64,000 nucleotides of DNA, taken from Poriferisulfidus sp965221375. Its GTDB lineage: Bacteria > Pseudomonadota > Gammaproteobacteria > Poriferisulfidales > Poriferisulfidaceae. Positions 42,970-51,366 of this stretch are shown here, one piece after another; the stretch's first letter is position 1, and every line of letters begins with the position of its first letter. Under the pieces are notes generated by a model, which searched no databases, was not told the origin of the DNA, and saw only the letters and a program-made list of their open reading frames with translations. Position numbers and translations under genes: made by a program. The stretch spans positions 992,001 to 1,056,000 of the forward strand of contig OZ244883.1 of NCBI GenBank assembly GCA_965221375.1, read 5' to 3'.

Positions 42970-44069
42970 AATTCAATACGACAGAAGAACTGGTGCAGGA
43001 GTTGCGCACGGGACACATGATTATCTTGGCCGATGACGAGGCCCGGGAAAATGAAGGTGATTTTGTTGTCGCCGCGTCGCTGGTCACGCCGGAACATATC
43101 AATTTCATGATGCGCCATGGACGGGGATTGTTGTGCCTGGCTTTAACGCAAGAACGCTGCCAGCAGTTGCAACTACCTTTAATGGACCCCACGACCGATG
43201 AGGCCCATCGCACCAATTTCACCTTTACGATTGATGCCCGCGAAGGCATTACGACAGGAGTGTCCACCCAAGATCGGGCGGCGACCATCCAGGCCGCTGT
43301 GGCGGCAGATGCAAGCGCTTCGGATATCCTGCAGCCGGGTCATTTGCAGTGCCTGATGCAACAGCCGGGAGGAGTGTTGACACGGGCAGGGCATACGGAA
43401 GGGGGGTGTGATTTGGCCCGCCTGGCAGGCTTGGAGCCGGCGGCGGTCATCGTTGAAATCTTGAACGAGGATGGCACGATGGCACGCCGTCCTCAGTTGG
43501 AGATGCTGGCGCAGAAATACAACCTGAAAATAGGCACCATCGAAAACTTGATCAGCTATCGAATGGAGCGTGAGCCGACGGTACGGCGCAGCGCCAGTTG
43601 CGAATTGGCGACAGATTACGGAAACTTCAGGCTGGTGACATACGAAGATCTAACCATGGATACCGTGCATTTTGCGCTTATCGCAGGCGACCCTCAACCT
43701 GACGAAGCCACTTTGGTGCGTGTGCATGTGCAAAATTCGCTGAGTGATGTGGCCTTGGCGACTGATCCCGAATGGGGTTGGCCTTTGCGCGCCGCTTTGC
43801 AGCGCATTGCCGCCGAAAAGAAAGGAGTGGCGGTGATTTTGCGATGGCCGGAATCTCCGCAACGCTTGGTTGAGCGAGTTCGGATGCTGCACAATAACGC
43901 TCCGGCATCGCGCAAACGAGCCGCGCCGACTGACCGTCGTATTTTGGGAACGGGATCACAAATTCTGGCAGACCTCGGCGTGCATCGCATGCGTTTGATG
44001 AGCGCCCCGCAGGTATTCCATGGTTTACGGGGGTTTGGACTTGAAGTCGAGGAGTATATTGACCAATGA
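42966..44069 (+). CDS. ribB: DHBP synthase with degenerate GTP cyclohydrolase II domain
   Basis: A 367-residue fusion. The N-terminal domain (1-205) is a complete 3,4-dihydroxy-2-butanone 4-phosphate synthase: DDEARENEGDFVVAA, HGRGLLC and RAGHTEGGCDLARLAG. The C-terminal part has the length and fold hints of GTP cyclohydrolase II, but the three zinc-binding cysteines are all missing: where VRVHSECL..D..CDC is expected it reads VRVHVQNSLSDVALATDPEW. It therefore should not cut GTP. This RibBX-type layout is known in proteobacteria; a separate ribA is expected elsewhere. Confidence 0.93.
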   Translation: MKFNTTEELVQELRTGHMIILADDEARENEGDFVVAASLVTPEHINFMMRHGRGLLCLALTQERCQQLQLPLMDPTTDEAHRTNFTFTIDAREGITTGVSTQDRAATIQAAVAADASASDILQPGHLQCLMQQPGGVLTRAGHTEGGCDLARLAGLEPAAVIVEILNEDGTMARRPQLEMLAQKYNLKIGTIENLISYRMEREPTVRRSASCELATDYGNFRLVTYEDLTMDTVHFALIAGDPQPDEATLVRVHVQNSLSDVALATDPEWGWPLRAALQRIAAEKKGVAVILRWPESPQRLVERVRMLHNNAPASRKRAAPTDRRILGTGSQILADLGVHRMRLMSAPQVFHGLRGFGLEVEEYIDQ

Positions 44070-44620
44070 CCGAGGCTTTATCTCACTACGACCAAGTGCG
44101 CAAATCTGACGAAACCGTCGCATTGGCAGATCGAGGCATGGATTTCGCTATTGTGGCGGCACGTTTCAATGAACCAATTGTTAATCGATTGATTGAAGGC
44201 GCTGTTGCGACTCTGCTCGCTCGGGGAGCCGTTAAGGACAAAATTGAGCTGATACGGGTCCCGGGAGCCTTTGAATTGCCGGCCGCAGCTCGATTGTGCG
44301 TCGAATCCGAAGCGTTTGATGCCGTGATCGCCTTGGGTTGCGTTATCCGCGGCCAAACGCCTCATTTTGATTATGTTTCTTCCGAATGTGCCCGAGGTCT
44401 TGCCGAACTGGCTCACAATGAGGATATTCCAGTTATTTTTGGGGTTTTGACAACCGACACGCGAGAGCAGGCGGAACAACGATCGCAATTATTGGAGAAT
44501 TGGCTGCATCCGGATGAAGAACACAGTCCGACGCACAGTAATAAGGGGGCGGAAGCCGCCGCCGCTGCCCTGGAAATGATAGAAATCTTCAATGATTGGT
44601 TAGATGACGATGGGGACTGA
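44066..44620 (+). CDS. ribH: 6,7-dimethyl-8-ribityllumazine synthase
   Basis: Makes lumazine from the RibB and RibD products. At 184 residues it is longer than usual, with an extra 20 residues at the N-terminus and an acidic tail. The fold motifs are FAIVAARFNEPIV, VPGAFELP and ALGCVIRGQTPHFDYV, whose His is catalytic. It overlaps ribB by 4 bases and nusB by 17. Confidence 0.96.
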   Translation: MTEALSHYDQVRKSDETVALADRGMDFAIVAARFNEPIVNRLIEGAVATLLARGAVKDKIELIRVPGAFELPAAARLCVESEAFDAVIALGCVIRGQTPHFDYVSSECARGLAELAHNEDIPVIFGVLTTDTREQAEQRSQLLENWLHPDEEHSPTHSNKGAEAAAAALEMIEIFNDWLDDDGD

Positions 44621-45089
44621 AACGCATGATCTGCGCATCCAAAAACAAACGGAACAGCGAGGTAAGCATTGGGCCCGTCGATTAGCGCTGCAGGCCCTTT
44701 ACCAATGGGACTTGAATGGTGAAAACGCGGAAGAATTACTGAAACAGTTTGCGGACAAGCAGGAAACAAATCGAGTCGACATGGGGTATTTTGAATATCT
44801 GGTCAATGGCGTTCTCACTCATAACGAAGAGCTTCAAAAACCACTCATACCGATTTTGGATCGCGCCCTGAATCGTATCGACCCGGTAGAGCGTGCCGTT
44901 TTGCGTATTGCCTGCTTTGAGCTCGCTTGCTGCCCCGAATTGCCGACCGCGGTGGTTTTATCGGAAGCTACCCAACTGGCACGCAAGTTCGGCACGGAGA
45001 AGGGCAGCAAATATGTCAATGCGGTGCTGGACAAGGTGGCCGATACTTTACGCACAAACAATAATTTAGCGGCAACTTCTCCATCCTGA
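44604..45089 (+). CDS. nusB: Transcription antitermination protein NusB
   Basis: A 161-residue all-helical protein that joins NusE in rRNA antitermination. The start of the fold is ARRLALQALYQWDLNG and the end VVLSEATQLARKFGTEKGSKYVNAVLDKV. An ATG at 44610 is an equal alternative start. Confidence 0.95.
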   Translation: MTMGTETHDLRIQKQTEQRGKHWARRLALQALYQWDLNGENAEELLKQFADKQETNRVDMGYFEYLVNGVLTHNEELQKPLIPILDRALNRIDPVERAVLRIACFELACCPELPTAVVLSEATQLARKFGTEKGSKYVNAVLDKVADTLRTNNNLAATSPS

Positions 45090-45117
45090 CAGCATAACCG
45101 AAACTGTTTCGATCCAC

Positions 45118-46074
45118 GTGAACAACTTGAATGAAGACGCGCTGATCCGCAAATATTTCAATTTCGACGCCGAAGCCTCGTCGCTAATTTGCGGTCCCGG
45201 TGATGATGCGGCGCTGATGCATTTCCCGCCAGGTTCGTGCGCCATCAGTACCGACCTGTTTTTACAAGACGCCCATTTCGATGCGGACGCGGATCCGGAA
45301 GATGTAGGCTACAAGGCACTGGCGGTAAATTTAAGTGATCTGGCGGCGATGGGGGCTACTCCCTTATGTTTTACTTTGGCGTTTGCGATGCCTGCGGTCG
45401 ACGAGTCGTGGATTGCTAAATTCAGTAAAGGAATCAAAAGTTTGGCGCGTGAATATAACGCGGTTCTTATCGGCGGTGACATGTCTCGGGGAGAACTTGC
45501 GGTCACGATTACAATCATCGGGACTTTTGAAGGAGAATCCCCGGCTTTACTGCGCAGTGGCGCACAGGTGGGTGACCAGATCGGAGTCACCGGAACAATC
45601 GGGGATGCCACCTTCGCTCGCCATCACTCGGACCTTCCAGGCATAGAAGCCTGCAAGCTTCGCCTGCATCGTCCCCAGCCCCGAGTCGATTTCGGGCGGC
45701 GGCTGCGCGAATATGCGCATGCTGCAATGGATGTGTCGGATGGGCTGTTGCTGGACTTACAAAGGCTTTTAGACGCAAGTAAAAAGGGTGGGGAAGTCGA
45801 GTTGACACACGTGCCTCTTTCCGCCCCGGTTGCAACGGAACAGGCGCAAAGCGGCGATTGGTTCAAGATTCTTGGCGGAGGTGAAGATTACGAGCTGATT
45901 TTCACGGCGCCTCCGGAGCATTGGCCTGCCATAGAGCAGATGGGTCAGGAGTTGGATGTGCCGGTAACCTCCATCGGCACGGTGACGGCGGGAGCAGAAC
46001 TGCAAGTGTTCGAGCAAGGTCAACCTCTGAAGTTGCCGGAGCAATTGGGTCATGACCACTTCACAAATCCCTAG
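45118..46074 (+). CDS. thiL: Thiamine-monophosphate kinase
   Basis: A 318-residue kinase making thiamine diphosphate. The ATP/Mg motif GPGDDAALM is followed by ISTDLFLQDAHF, LAVNLSDLAAMGATP and IGGDMSRG, and the C-terminal GGGEDYELIFT is conserved. The start is a GTG (MNNLNEDALIRKYF). Confidence 0.96.
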   Translation: MNNLNEDALIRKYFNFDAEASSLICGPGDDAALMHFPPGSCAISTDLFLQDAHFDADADPEDVGYKALAVNLSDLAAMGATPLCFTLAFAMPAVDESWIAKFSKGIKSLAREYNAVLIGGDMSRGELAVTITIIGTFEGESPALLRSGAQVGDQIGVTGTIGDATFARHHSDLPGIEACKLRLHRPQPRVDFGRRLREYAHAAMDVSDGLLLDLQRLLDASKKGGEVELTHVPLSAPVATEQAQSGDWFKILGGGEDYELIFTAPPEHWPAIEQMGQELDVPVTSIGTVTAGAELQVFEQGQPLKLPEQLGHDHFTNP

Positions 46075-46086
46075 CCCCTGACATCC

Positions 46087-46563
46087 ATGAGCCCGCGTCC
46101 TCTGATTGTGGCCTTGGCGACCGGCTTTGGGGCTGGCTATACGCCGAAAATCCCCGGTACTGTGGGTACGTTGGTCGGAGGGTTGTTGTATTTCGGCTTG
46201 TCCACGTACTCGACGACTCTTTATGTGCTGATTACGATTGGCCTTTTGTTGGTCGGCGTTTGGTTGTGCGACCAGGCCGCCACCATTTTCAACCGCGAAG
46301 ATCCTCCGCAAGTCGTATGGGACGAAATGATCGGCTACCTGATTGCCATGGCTGCGGCCCCTCGCGGCTTGGCTTGGGCGGTCGCCGGATTTGTACTCTT
46401 CCGCTTCTTTGATATCGTCAAGCCTGGGCCCGTCGGCTGGGCGGATCGTCGGTTAATGCGAGGTTGGGGAATTATGATGGATGATGCAATCGCAGGGCTG
46501 TTGACTTTGTTGATCCTGCTGGCAGTAGAGTGGGGTGGCATATCTTTGCACTATTTCGAATGA
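46087..46563 (+). CDS. pgpA: Phosphatidylglycerophosphatase A
   Basis: A 158-residue inner-membrane phosphatase of phosphatidylglycerol synthesis. Motifs: GFGAGYTPKIPGTVGTLVG, then PPQVVWDEMIGYLIAM, FRFFDIVKPGP and DDAIAGL. It closes the rib-nusB-thiL operon, 12 bases after thiL. Confidence 0.95.
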   Translation: MSPRPLIVALATGFGAGYTPKIPGTVGTLVGGLLYFGLSTYSTTLYVLITIGLLLVGVWLCDQAATIFNREDPPQVVWDEMIGYLIAMAAAPRGLAWAVAGFVLFRFFDIVKPGPVGWADRRLMRGWGIMMDDAIAGLLTLLILLAVEWGGISLHYFE

Positions 46564-46581
46564 TCAATCAGGCACGGTGTA

Positions 46582-47667
46582 ATGGACGTCACTGAAAATC
46601 CGGTGCAGTGGACTGCTCACAAGGGGCGGGGAGCCATCAGCAACCCGGCCGGACGTTATGAGGCAGAGGAAATTGAACTGCAACATGACGGGCGCGAGTG
46701 GGAAGAAGAAAATCTGGAAACCCGTTACTTCGAAGCTCCGGCCAAAAGCCTGATCACTTACAACCAATCGCCCGATATTGCCCTGGACCGTTCAATCAAC
46801 CCATATCGGGGTTGTGAACATGGTTGTGTTTATTGTTTTGCTCGTCCTAATCATGCGTATCTGGGCTTGTCACCAGGTCTGGATTTCGAGACCCGCATTT
46901 TCTGCAAAGTCAATGCGGCGGAGGTTTTAACAAAAGAACTGAGCGCTCCCAAGTATCAATGTCAGACCATTGGTATGGGCTATAACACGGATGCGTACCA
47001 ACCAATCGAGCGCCAACTGAGAATCACCCGTTCGCTGTTGGAGGTCATGCTCAAATTTCATCACCCGGTGTCCGTCATTACCAAATCCCGATTGCTTGAG
47101 CGAGACCTGGATATCATCAGAGAATTAAAGCAGGATCATCTGGTCGAGGTGGTCGTGTCAATCACGACATTAGATGCACAACTGGGACGGATTCTGGAAC
47201 CTCGTGCGAGTGCCCCGCATGCCCGTTTGGCTTTGGTTGAGACACTGGGGCGAGAACAAATTCCAGTGAATGTTCTGGTAGCGCCGGTCATTCCGTTTTT
47301 GAATGATAAGGAGATGGAAGCAATCCTTGAGGCCGTTGCCGAGCGGGGTGCATCTGCAGCAGGCTACGTGGTCCTTCGTCTGCCGCACGAACTCAAGCAA
47401 CTGTTCCGGGAATGGCTGGCTCAACACAAACCGGAACGCGCCCAACGCATCATGGATGCGGTGCAGAGCATTCACGGCGGAAGCGACTACAACTCGGAAT
47501 TCGGTCGGCGTCTCCGTGGGGAAGGAGAGTTTGCCGATATGCTTCACCAGCGTTTTACCTTGGCGTGTCGACGCTTTGGTCTGATCCGTCAACGCGAGCC
47601 TCTATGCACGGACAAGTTAAAAGTGCCAACCGCGCAAACCAGTCTATTTTCAGAATCCCGAGTCTAA
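46582..47667 (+). CDS. PA0069-family radical SAM protein
   Basis: A 361-residue radical SAM protein. The cluster motif is CEHGCVYCFARPNHAYLGLSPG, preceded by LDRSINPYRG, the signature of the PA0069/Rv2578c group. The reaction is unknown; members resemble spore photoproduct lyase-like enzymes in layout only. It starts 18 bases after pgpA and lies 2 bases before mug, so it may be cotranscribed with DNA repair. Confidence 0.9.
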   Translation: MDVTENPVQWTAHKGRGAISNPAGRYEAEEIELQHDGREWEEENLETRYFEAPAKSLITYNQSPDIALDRSINPYRGCEHGCVYCFARPNHAYLGLSPGLDFETRIFCKVNAAEVLTKELSAPKYQCQTIGMGYNTDAYQPIERQLRITRSLLEVMLKFHHPVSVITKSRLLERDLDIIRELKQDHLVEVVVSITTLDAQLGRILEPRASAPHARLALVETLGREQIPVNVLVAPVIPFLNDKEMEAILEAVAERGASAAGYVVLRLPHELKQLFREWLAQHKPERAQRIMDAVQSIHGGSDYNSEFGRRLRGEGEFADMLHQRFTLACRRFGLIRQREPLCTDKLKVPTAQTSLFSESRV

Positions 47668-47669
47668 GC

Positions 47670-48212
47670 ATGTCGGCGAAAGAAACCTTGCCGGATTTCA
47701 TTGCCCCACGGCTGCAGATACTGTCCATTGGTTTGAATCCTTCGCTGCCGTCTGTAGACGCCGGTTTTTACTTTGCCAATCCTCGCAATCGCTTCTGGGC
47801 AGCTTTTGCAGCTTCCGGGTTGGTGCAGGATCATGAGACTCCGTCACCCGCCTATCATCGGCGCTTGCTGAAGCTGGATCAAATCGGCTTTACGGATGTG
47901 GTCAAACGGCCGAGCCGGCAAGGGCATATGCTGAATGCGGCCGACTTCCGACGCGATGCGCCATTGTTGGCACAAAAAATTCACAAATATAATCCGAGTT
48001 GGGCATGGTTCCATGGCAAAGTGGCCTATCAAAAATTTCTCCACTACGCGCTGAAAATGCCTAAATCGGACCTCACATGGGGATTACAGACTCTTGTGTT
48101 GGGAGCCACACGGATTTTTGTGACACCCAATCCGAGTCCCGCGAATGCCGTTTATTCACTCGCCGATCTACAGGATTGGTATCGCCAATTCCAAGCCCAT
48201 GTCCAGACATAA
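47670..48212 (+). CDS. mug: G/U mismatch-specific uracil-DNA glycosylase (Mug-like)
   Basis: A 180-residue member of the uracil-DNA glycosylase fold. The catalytic segment is SIGLNPSLPSVDAGFYFANP with NRFW, and the C-terminal VTPNPSPANA matches the minor-groove loop. It removes uracil or ethenocytosine opposite G in known relatives. The ATG at 47670 follows the radical SAM stop by 2 bases. Confidence 0.88.
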   Translation: MSAKETLPDFIAPRLQILSIGLNPSLPSVDAGFYFANPRNRFWAAFAASGLVQDHETPSPAYHRRLLKLDQIGFTDVVKRPSRQGHMLNAADFRRDAPLLAQKIHKYNPSWAWFHGKVAYQKFLHYALKMPKSDLTWGLQTLVLGATRIFVTPNPSPANAVYSLADLQDWYRQFQAHVQT

Positions 48213-48984
48213 AATTCAGTTATTGATCGCCGCCATTCTGTGGGCGAGTGTCTCGACTGCAGCGGCTTTGCCGCCACCGCAAGAGATTACCTTTACCGCT
48301 CCCGTTTATGAGTCGGATGACACGATTGAATTGACCGCTTATCTGTATAGACCTGAGGGAGAAGGGCCACATCCGGCGATTGTCGACCTGCATGGATGCA
48401 ATGGCATTTGGCCGGCCCGCTCCAAACCATGGCTGGAGCATTATCTGGAGTGGGGTTTCGCGGTACTGCAGGTGGACAGCTTCAAGCCGCGAGGTTTTGA
48501 GAATATCTGTGGCAGTTTGTTCGCCGTCCCCACTTGGCATCGAGCGCGTGACGCCCATGCCGCCAAGCGCTGGTTTATCGCACAGCCCTGGGTGCAGTCG
48601 GGACAGGTTTATCTGACCGGTTTTTCACATGGCGCAACAACAATCCTCCTGGCACTCGATGATGAACTGAATACCGACATGCCGTTTGCGGGAGCCATCG
48701 CGGTTGGCCCGTGGTGCCTGGATACGTTGCGCAATTCAAAGACAGACTTGCTGATTCTGATCGGGGGATTGGATATGTGGACGCCTGCTCACCGCTGCGA
48801 AGTCATGATTCAAACCGATGCTGACCGGCTCGACTTGGTCATTTATCCGAACGCTTATCACAGCTTTGATGCACCGGGAGTCGATAGTATTTATTTAGGC
48901 AATCGTGTGGCCTACGATGCGCGCACTGCCCAGGATGCGGTGCAGCGGGCCCGTGCTTTTTTCAAGCGCCTTCGCGCCCGCTGA
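48199..48984 (+). CDS. Secreted dienelactone hydrolase-family protein
   Basis: A 261-residue alpha/beta hydrolase with a signal peptide (MSRHKIQLLIAAILW...AAA). The oxyanion region is VDLHGCNGIWP, the nucleophile probably the Ser in TGFSHGAT, and Asp and His follow in IGGLDMW and AYHSFDAPG. The pattern fits the dienelactone hydrolase family. The substrate is unknown; export suggests a periplasmic ester. It overlaps mug by 14 bases. Confidence 0.82.
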   Translation: MSRHKIQLLIAAILWASVSTAAALPPPQEITFTAPVYESDDTIELTAYLYRPEGEGPHPAIVDLHGCNGIWPARSKPWLEHYLEWGFAVLQVDSFKPRGFENICGSLFAVPTWHRARDAHAAKRWFIAQPWVQSGQVYLTGFSHGATTILLALDDELNTDMPFAGAIAVGPWCLDTLRNSKTDLLILIGGLDMWTPAHRCEVMIQTDADRLDLVIYPNAYHSFDAPGVDSIYLGNRVAYDARTAQDAVQRARAFFKRLRAR

Positions 48985-49006
48985 AGGCAATAATTCGGAA
49001 ACTGTT

Positions 49007-49729
49007 TTAGGAGGCAGATGACGTCCGCTTCAGCGGATAGTACATGCCAAAGTATTCACCGGTGATATTCAAGTGCAGGGTGTCATTTTCGGCGTTTTCG
49101 TCTGAGAGATAGGCCATACCGCCATAGGAGCCGTCTGCAGTACTGCATGAAGCCAATTCAACCTGAATATCGAGTGCATTGATATCGGGTCGGATGGGTG
49201 CCAAAGATCCATAGTAGTTGCAGCCGGCGCTGTCGGTGCCTTTGACGTCTCCCGTCGCACTGATGTTGATGCTGAGGCTGATTTTGTCTCCGGAGTATTC
49301 CCATAGCCCTTCCAAGGAGGGCACGGAGATGGTGCGCTCAAACAAAGGGTTGTAGATCAGGCCCAGCATGCCGGTATCCTGTCCGGTGGTCATATAGCGC
49401 GCCACGATTGAAGTGGCTTGATTCCCGACCGTGCCTTCCAGCTGCACCGTTCCGAACATGGAGCCATCGCGAATGAACATGGACATGTTGGATTGGTATT
49501 TTTTGTCGTCGCCAATGACGGTGCCACGGTACACCACATTCGTATCAACGCTGTAGGCGGCGACTTGTCCGTTTACATATAAAGCCGTGAAGTCATAGCG
49601 TCCCTGGTTGTTGATATCAAAAGTACCGCGCCACAGGCCATCAAGTATTTGTGGTTGCGGGGTATCGGCCGCAAGTCCGCCACTTAGGCTCAGCGCCAGT
49701 AATCCCCACAGCAGGTTTCGTTTATGCAT
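49007..49729 (-). CDS. Hypothetical secreted beta-rich protein
   Basis: I do not recognise the family. The 240 residues begin with a signal peptide (MHKRNLLWGLLALSLSGGLA) and are otherwise strand-rich, with two similar halves: ILDGLWRGTFDINNQG near residue 28 and SLEGLWEYSGDKISL near residue 138. Each starts with a GLW motif, as in lipocalin-like barrels. It has two Cys residues (GCNYY and ASCST) that could form a disulfide. It lies 5 bases after the DUF6580 gene and converges on the hydrolase gene. Confidence 0.7.
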   Translation of the reverse strand: MHKRNLLWGLLALSLSGGLAADTPQPQILDGLWRGTFDINNQGRYDFTALYVNGQVAAYSVDTNVVYRGTVIGDDKKYQSNMSMFIRDGSMFGTVQLEGTVGNQATSIVARYMTTGQDTGMLGLIYNPLFERTISVPSLEGLWEYSGDKISLSINISATGDVKGTDSAGCNYYGSLAPIRPDINALDIQVELASCSTADGSYGGMAYLSDENAENDTLHLNITGEYFGMYYPLKRTSSAS

Positions 49730-49734
49730 AAGTC

Positions 49735-50295
49735 TTATGACCGAAGTAGAAGGCTATTGGAAGTTTTGTGATGACGGAAAAACCGAAACGCAGCCAGTAA
49801 TCCATAACCATAAAGCAAAGTTGAAAGCAAAGTGTAATGAAAAAAGGGGATCGCCGCTACGTAGCAAGTCCATAATCCCAAAGCAGTCATCGGATACAGG
49901 TCACCTTGCAGCCAGACGGCGAAATTGGTCCAAATAAAAAACAAGGTTGCTGCGACACAACCGGTGAATGTAACATTCTGCAAACTGGGGTGCGTCAACA
50001 TCCAGCGACCCAGAACAGTACAAAGAACAAGTCCCAGATAAACGCTCCAAAACCCCGTATGCCAACCAATCAACAGGTCGCTGAGAATCGCGGCGAGTAA
50101 AGGTACGGCAAGAGCTTGAGCCGGCTTGGAATAAAAAGCGCCCGCAAAAATTGCCACGGCCAACATGGCGGTGAAGTTCGGCGGATGAGGCAGCAGCCGG
50201 GTCAGGACTCCCAGAAAAATCAATCCGACCGCACTCCCCGTGGCGAGTGCCCAAGCTGAAGAGAATTCAAACTGTAGGGAAGGGCGGCGAGCCAT
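49735..50295 (-). CDS. DUF6580-like membrane protein
   Basis: A 186-residue protein with about five hydrophobic helices. Characteristic parts are LLPHPPNFTAMLAVAIFAGA, AVPLLAAILSDLLIGWHTGF and FFIWTNFAVWLQGDLYP. The pattern resembles DUF6580 and, more distantly, the substrate-binding S-components of ECF vitamin transporters. Transport of a small molecule is a possibility, not shown. No ECF ATPase genes are nearby. Confidence 0.72.
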   Translation of the reverse strand: MARRPSLQFEFSSAWALATGSAVGLIFLGVLTRLLPHPPNFTAMLAVAIFAGAFYSKPAQALAVPLLAAILSDLLIGWHTGFWSVYLGLVLCTVLGRWMLTHPSLQNVTFTGCVAATLFFIWTNFAVWLQGDLYPMTALGLWTCYVAAIPFFHYTLLSTLLYGYGLLAAFRFFRHHKTSNSLLLRS

Positions 50296-50335
50296 GGTGT
50301 GAATACGGGAATGAGGGTTTGTACCGATACATGCC

Positions 50336-50350
50336 GCGGCAAGTTGCCGC
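50336..50350. repeat. 15-base palindrome upstream of the DUF6580 gene
   Basis: GCGGCAAGTTGCCGC is a perfect inverted repeat around one base, 41 bases upstream of the DUF6580 start and about 110 bases before tRNA-Ala. It could be an operator or an RNA hairpin. Confidence 0.4.
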
Positions 50351-50413
50351 TATCGCCATTATCGCATAGTCATTTGCGGGCCGATGTTGGGGGTAGAAAA
50401 GTCTGGATACACA

Positions 50414-50442
50414 TTGACACAACTTCCGAGAATCGGCAAAAT
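50414..50442 (+). promoter_or_regulatory. Promoter of tRNA-Ala
   Basis: A perfect TTGACA (-35), a 17-base spacer and CAAAAT (-10), followed by a C/G-rich discriminator (ACCCCGCC) typical of growth-rate-controlled stable RNA promoters. The tRNA begins 18 bases later. Confidence 0.7.
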
Positions 50443-50460
50443 ACCCCGCCAATCTACCGT

Positions 50461-50536
<76 letters not shown>

Positions 50537-50648
50537 CCGATCCTAGGATAGAAAAAGATTACTCGCTTTGTTTGATGCCGGTTGTATAAATAAAGACGCA
50601 TTTCAGGCATAATCTCTTACCCGAATAATCATATTCCTGCTGACCGAT

Positions 50649-51020
50649 ATGCCGGCCAAGACTCCTGTATCCCCGCACTTGCAGATTTACCGCTTGCCAC
50701 TGGCGGCCATTTTGTCTGTCAGTCATCGAATCAGTGGTGCCATTTTGGCGGGAATGGCTGTTTTGCTGTGTTTCCTGCTGGCGGCCGCTGCCTATGTGCC
50801 GGAGCTTTGGGAGTTTGCCGTGATGCTGCTGCGCCATCCACTGGGGCAGGTGGTGCTGATTCTAGCCACATTCGCGCTAGCTTTTCATTTCTGCACGGGT
50901 ATTCGACACTTGATCTGGGATACCGGCACGGGTCTGAGTATGTCGGCGGTACAGCGCAGTAACTGGTTTGTATTGATTGGCGCAATTGCTCTGACTGCGC
51001 TTGCATGGGGATGGATCTGA
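50649..51020 (+). CDS. sdhC: Succinate dehydrogenase cytochrome b556 subunit
   Basis: A 123-residue membrane anchor with three helices. The motif SPHLQIYRLPLAAILSVSHRISG contains the quinone-site Ser and Arg, and the heme-ligand His lies in HFCTGIRHLIWD. It is the first gene of sdhCDAB, with a possible CATAAT -10 box at 50608. Confidence 0.95.
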   Translation: MPAKTPVSPHLQIYRLPLAAILSVSHRISGAILAGMAVLLCFLLAAAAYVPELWEFAVMLLRHPLGQVVLILATFALAFHFCTGIRHLIWDTGTGLSMSAVQRSNWFVLIGAIALTALAWGWI

Positions 51021-51022
51021 GC

Positions 51023-51355
51023 ATGAGCGGGAGCGGTCAAGCACGACGACACTGGTGGCTGGAGCGACTGACTTCGGTCGCACTCGTCCCACTCTCAATC
51101 TGGCTCATGTTCGCACTAATGCGTGCAGATTGGAGCAATGCTCAAGCTTTTGTCCAGTGGGTGCAACAAGTATCGATAGCGGTGCCGTTGAGTTTGTTTT
51201 TGCTGGTTGCGCTGTATCACGCCAAACTGGGGCTTGGCGTGATTATCGATGATTACATTTCCACACCGACCCGAAATCAATGGGCGCACCGCCTATACCA
51301 AGGTGTGCTGCTATTGTCCTTGATTGCCGCTGGCGCCGGAATTTTGGCTCCTTAA
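51023..51355 (+). CDS. sdhD: Succinate dehydrogenase membrane anchor subunit
   Basis: A 110-residue anchor with three helices, starting with the conserved HWWLERLTSVALVPLSIWL. The heme-side His is in LYHAKLGLGVIIDDYI. The ATG at 51023, two bases after sdhC, was chosen; ATGs at 51005 and 51011 would overlap sdhC. Confidence 0.92.
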   Translation: MSGSGQARRHWWLERLTSVALVPLSIWLMFALMRADWSNAQAFVQWVQQVSIAVPLSLFLLVALYHAKLGLGVIIDDYISTPTRNQWAHRLYQGVLLLSLIAAGAGILAP

Positions 51356-51366
51356 AAGACTGGATT

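Noticed and set aside
42940..42970. FMN riboswitch before ribB
   Set aside because: ribB overlaps ribE by 4 bases; there is no leader, and none of the conserved elements is visible before ribD either.
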